Shown here: one piece after another, positions 61,625 to 64,000 of the stretch
Layout: each line of letters begins with the position of its first letter
Position numbering within the stretch: the stretch's first letter is position 1
Assembly: GCA_045657625.1 (NCBI GenBank)
Contig: JAZOTM010000009.1
Location: 62,001 to 126,000 of the forward strand
Source: JAZOTM01 sp045657625
GTDB taxonomy: Bacteria > Bacillota > Clostridia > Lachnospirales > Lachnospiraceae
Length of the DNA: 64,000 nucleotides
Direction of reading: 5' to 3'
Notes under the pieces: generated by a model
Told to the model about the DNA's origin: nothing
The model's database searches: none
The model's input: only the letters and a program-made list of their open reading frames with translations
Position numbers and translations under genes: made by a program

Positions 61625-62932
61625 TTAAATGAATTTTCCTGTATTAATACCATGCCTCTTGCAATATTCAATTATCCAGATTGCTTCTTCTTTACCACAA
61701 TCAGCATTAAGTCTATGATATGTTCTCATTAATTCGTTCTTAAAAACCTTTATGGTAATAAATGGCATATTTACGTTACTACATCGTCTCATAAAGAGAA
61801 ACGTTGTATCTCCTTCTATCATTTCATCTACGTAATCAAGTAGGTAGTCCCGCATGTATATGGACTCTCGGCAAAAATCGTTAATCGTCTGTGGGTAGCG
61901 AATATAATAATCCTTTCCACGTTCCATCCAATCATAATCTCTCTTGCGATTAGATCTACGAATAGCTTTGTCGTATTCCTCTCTCTGATGGAACAAAAAA
62001 GACTCTAACTCTTGGAGTCTATAGTCGTTCTCAGTGTTATTTAATCCTCTGATATATTCTTCATAAATTGGATCTATACGACCGTAGATTTTGCATAGTT
62101 CCATAATCTTCCGCTCACGTTCAGCTAGGTCCATATATGTATCGTACACACTCATAGTCCATACTCTTGCAAGATTAGATCTTCTAGATTCGAACAATTT
62201 CACTACTTCTTCTGCAGTAAAATTATCCTTTATAAGTGTACTTAAATATCTGCACATAGCATCATTAAGTTTGTTTTTAAAAAGCATAGGAAACTTCGTA
62301 TCAAGTTCTTTCAACTTCTTTCTTGTTTCTGCACTTCGAATCAAAACTGCCCCATTTGGACAGTTCACACTTTGAAGAACCTTCATTGACAAACCATCAT
62401 ATAAATCCGATGGTTTAGTAGCTATAAGATTCAATTCATCGATTTCATATATATCTGCAGCAAGATCATCTAAACCACACTTATATAACATTTCTTTTGC
62501 TGTGCCCTCTTTTAGACAATTATAAATATGATCAAGTACACGTAACCCTTTCGTGTAGTATCTTGGAACATGCCACTCCGGATGCACCTCACAACACCAC
62601 TGATATATATGCTCAATCTGACCACTGTTATAGCTACAGTGGCGAGATTTAATGCAATTTTCGTGAAAAAACTCCTCTTTTTCAAAGTCCCATGTATATC
62701 CCTCATGAAATGTAAATCTTCTAATAAGGACTGGTTTTCTATCCGTATCATAGTCAATGTAAATAGAGTCAATATACGGAGTGGTCTGAAAAATGTATAG
62801 ATAATCGCTACTCTGCAAAGCATTCTCATCATATCTCACAGACATAGCCATTTCCTTCTCAGAAATAGCTGGGGGATTCCATGTGTTGTCCGAAATATTC
62901 ATCTCAAGAATGTTTGCAATTTCCCTACGCAT
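61625..62932 (-). CDS. PcfJ-family protein
   Basis: The 435-residue protein ends in a PcfJ-like domain, with EGDTTFLFMRRCSNVNMPFI then ITIKVFKNELMRTYHRLNAD. The centre is helical and strongly charged (RREEYDKAIRRSNRKRDYDW region, about 310-340). PcfJ was named on the enterococcal conjugative plasmid pCF10, and family members are common in Clostridia genomes with unknown function. No conjugation gene is seen here. The ATG at 62932 has GTGGAGAT upstream; a TTG two codons earlier is possible. It lies just upstream of the WYL gene, with 89 bases between. Confidence 0.72.
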   Translation of the reverse strand: MRREIANILEMNISDNTWNPPAISEKEMAMSVRYDENALQSSDYLYIFQTTPYIDSIYIDYDTDRKPVLIRRFTFHEGYTWDFEKEEFFHENCIKSRHCSYNSGQIEHIYQWCCEVHPEWHVPRYYTKGLRVLDHIYNCLKEGTAKEMLYKCGLDDLAADIYEIDELNLIATKPSDLYDGLSMKVLQSVNCPNGAVLIRSAETRKKLKELDTKFPMLFKNKLNDAMCRYLSTLIKDNFTAEEVVKLFESRRSNLARVWTMSVYDTYMDLAERERKIMELCKIYGRIDPIYEEYIRGLNNTENDYRLQELESFLFHQREEYDKAIRRSNRKRDYDWMERGKDYYIRYPQTINDFCRESIYMRDYLLDYVDEMIEGDTTFLFMRRCSNVNMPFITIKVFKNELMRTYHRLNADCGKEEAIWIIEYCKRHGINTGKFI

Positions 62933-63020
62933 TATCAAATCTCCACACTTCGATCATCCTACTCTCCTTCCTTTATTCTATCTGAATATTCTTACTAGAT
63001 GCTTGTTTTCCATAATACAA

Positions 63021-63049
63021 AAGCAGGTGTCCGATAAAAACACCTGCTT
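63021..63049 (-). terminator. Terminator overlapping the end of the mmcQ/yjbR pseudogene
   Basis: A 10-bp perfect stem (AAGCAGGTGT / ACACCTGCTT) with a 9-base loop ends in TTTTGT on the minus strand. Its 3' plus-strand arm covers the stop codon of the pseudogene. Confidence 0.8.
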
Positions 63050-63412
63050 AAAACAATGACTTATTGCTAAAACCGCTCAATAAAAGAGAAAAACAATAAT
63101 TTGTATAATCTATTCCGACAATCAAATTTTCATCCAGCATGCCGCTAATTTCTTCAAAAGGTACTGTTCCATCCAGTAAGATAGAAATCCAATTTCCTCT
63201 ACTGATATGATAGCCCTTCATATGACCCTCTTTCTGAATCAGCATATCCACAAGAATAGGATCCGAAAGTTTTACATTTAGAATATCTACTCGTTCCTCT
63301 CCGGGAAGCCCAAGTTTTTCCTAGGCACGTCCATGACGAGACCAAACCATTTCTTATTATCCGCATGTCTAAAAATGGCATAGTTCGGAAATTTTCTCCC
63401 TCGTTTTCTCAA
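63048..63412 (-). pseudogene. MmcQ/YjbR-family gene, frameshifted and lacking its 5' end
   Basis: On the minus strand, one frame reads RKFPNYAIFRHADNKKWFGL and VMDVPRK, then hits stops. The next frame continues with LGLPGEERVDILNVKLSDPI and ends in GYHISRGNWISILLDGTVPF. Together they give most of an MmcQ/YjbR protein, a double-wing DNA-binding fold. The break is in an A run (plus-strand T5 at 63315-63319), where one more A would restore the frame. The normal first 20 or so residues are missing, as the frame runs into the end of the upstream deacylase gene. A TTG at 63412 is the only nearby start. Confidence 0.8.
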
Positions 63413-63413
63413 G

Positions 63414-63959
63414 TTACTCTTCGCCAACAAGATGCACCATCTGATATGTGTGACCCGTGGCCGGCAAAAACTTATCTATCACATCAGATGTCTTCATTTT
63501 CAAACTAGAAGTGCACACACACGGATGACAACCCAATTCTTCTCCATGCAACACATCTTCATCAATCAGCAGTTGCACTTGATGCTCCTTGTCATTCATA
63601 AGCCCCATAATGCTCACTGCTCCGGGTTCAATATCTAGGTACTTCAACATATCCTCCGGTTCCGCAAAAGACAGTCTCGCCGAATTGATCTGTGCAGAAA
63701 GCTCCTTCGTTTTAAATTTCTTGTCTCCCGGCATCATTAATAAATAAAAATTTGTCTTTTGTCTATTACAAAGAAATAGATTCTTACAAATCAAAACGCC
63801 CAGTATTGCGTCTATTGCATTGCAAGCCTCCATCGTGTTTGCCGGTTCATGATCTGTGCGTACATAAGAAATCCCCAGCTTATCTAAAAAATCATAAGTT
63901 CTTACTTCCCTCGGCAAACGTCCTGTCACGTCCTCCGGTCTTCCGTTATAAAGCTCCAT
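63414..63959 (-). CDS. Prolyl-tRNA deacylase ProX-type (YbaK/EbsC family)
   Basis: The 181-residue protein is a trans-editing domain that hydrolyses mischarged tRNA-Pro. It has TYDFLDKLGISYVRTDHEPA at the N-terminus, CKNLFLCNRQKTNFYLLMMP, the conserved Lys in KFKTKELSAQI, GAVSIMGLMNDKEHQVQLLI and the end region LGCHPCVCTSSLKM. Length and motifs match the ProXp/PrdX group. The ATG at 63959 has GAGGAGCATA upstream; a TTG at 63974 is possible. The mmcQ remnant begins directly after its stop. Confidence 0.92.
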   Translation of the reverse strand: MELYNGRPEDVTGRLPREVRTYDFLDKLGISYVRTDHEPANTMEACNAIDAILGVLICKNLFLCNRQKTNFYLLMMPGDKKFKTKELSAQINSARLSFAEPEDMLKYLDIEPGAVSIMGLMNDKEHQVQLLIDEDVLHGEELGCHPCVCTSSLKMKTSDVIDKFLPATGHTYQMVHLVGEE

Positions 63960-64000
63960 ATCTATGCTCCTCAACTCTTTTCCGTCTATTATATCGCATA

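Overview
The window looks like chromosomal DNA of a low-GC Gram-positive bacterium of the Clostridia, most likely a Lachnospiraceae gut anaerobe. The evidence is the gene content (greA, ribonuclease Y, recA-recX with a Bacillus/Clostridium-type LexA box, a T-box controlled trp operon, luxS, DUF4317 and PcfJ family proteins), strong AGGAGG ribosome binding sites and AT-rich intergenic DNA. I cannot name the species. No rRNA, tRNA, insertion sequence, integrase or CRISPR array was seen.

Region 1 (1-18.4 kb) is mainly core metabolism and information processing. It holds the 5' part of a membrane-fusion efflux protein, greA, a divergent shikimate block (aroK-aroD against aroE-aroF), a NUDIX hydrolase, rny, recX-recA, prfC, rpsU, alaS with a tiny membrane protein, an MBL-fold hydrolase, malQ and a ClC channel. 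Region 2 (18.4-25.3 kb) is a complete tryptophan operon in the order trpD-trpC-trpF/B-trpA-trpE-trpG. trpF and trpB are fused, and a T-box leader with two terminator-like hairpins precedes the operon.

Region 3 (25.4-39.4 kb) is carbohydrate and cell-surface metabolism. A TetR regulator with a clear operator/promoter heads an operon of a GH2 beta-galactosidase-like enzyme, an uncharacterised GT-B protein, a GPH sugar symporter and a GH36 alpha-galactosidase. Acylphosphatase, a debranching enzyme, mscL, and the mtnN-luxS pair of the activated methyl cycle follow.

Region 4 (39.4-64 kb) is accessory and almost entirely on the minus strand. It carries a 1545-residue DUF4011/SF1 helicase with MTES_1575 nuclease and DUF3320 domains, a stand-alone CARF plus PD-(D/E)XK protein of the Card1/Can2 type with no CRISPR nearby, and a cytoplasmic hybrid histidine kinase with a tandem receiver protein. 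It also holds an XRE-small-alarmone-hydrolase fusion, an operon of an HNH nuclease with two MazG-superfamily pyrophosphohydrolases, and a DUF2075 ATPase with an N-terminal nuclease-like fold. Next to these are a membrane-anchored protein split by an in-frame stop, an FtsK-like translocase whose gamma domain sits at the N-terminus, a zinc-ribbon/SHOCT membrane protein, a WYL regulator and a PcfJ-family protein.

The most unusual items are the domain-permuted FtsK with its neighbours (55.6-61.5 kb), the HNH-MazG-MazG operon next to an alarmone hydrolase (51.7-54.5 kb), and the orphan CARF nuclease (45.0-46.2 kb). A defence or stress role for these loci is inference. All calls rest on motif recognition by eye, and no database search was run.
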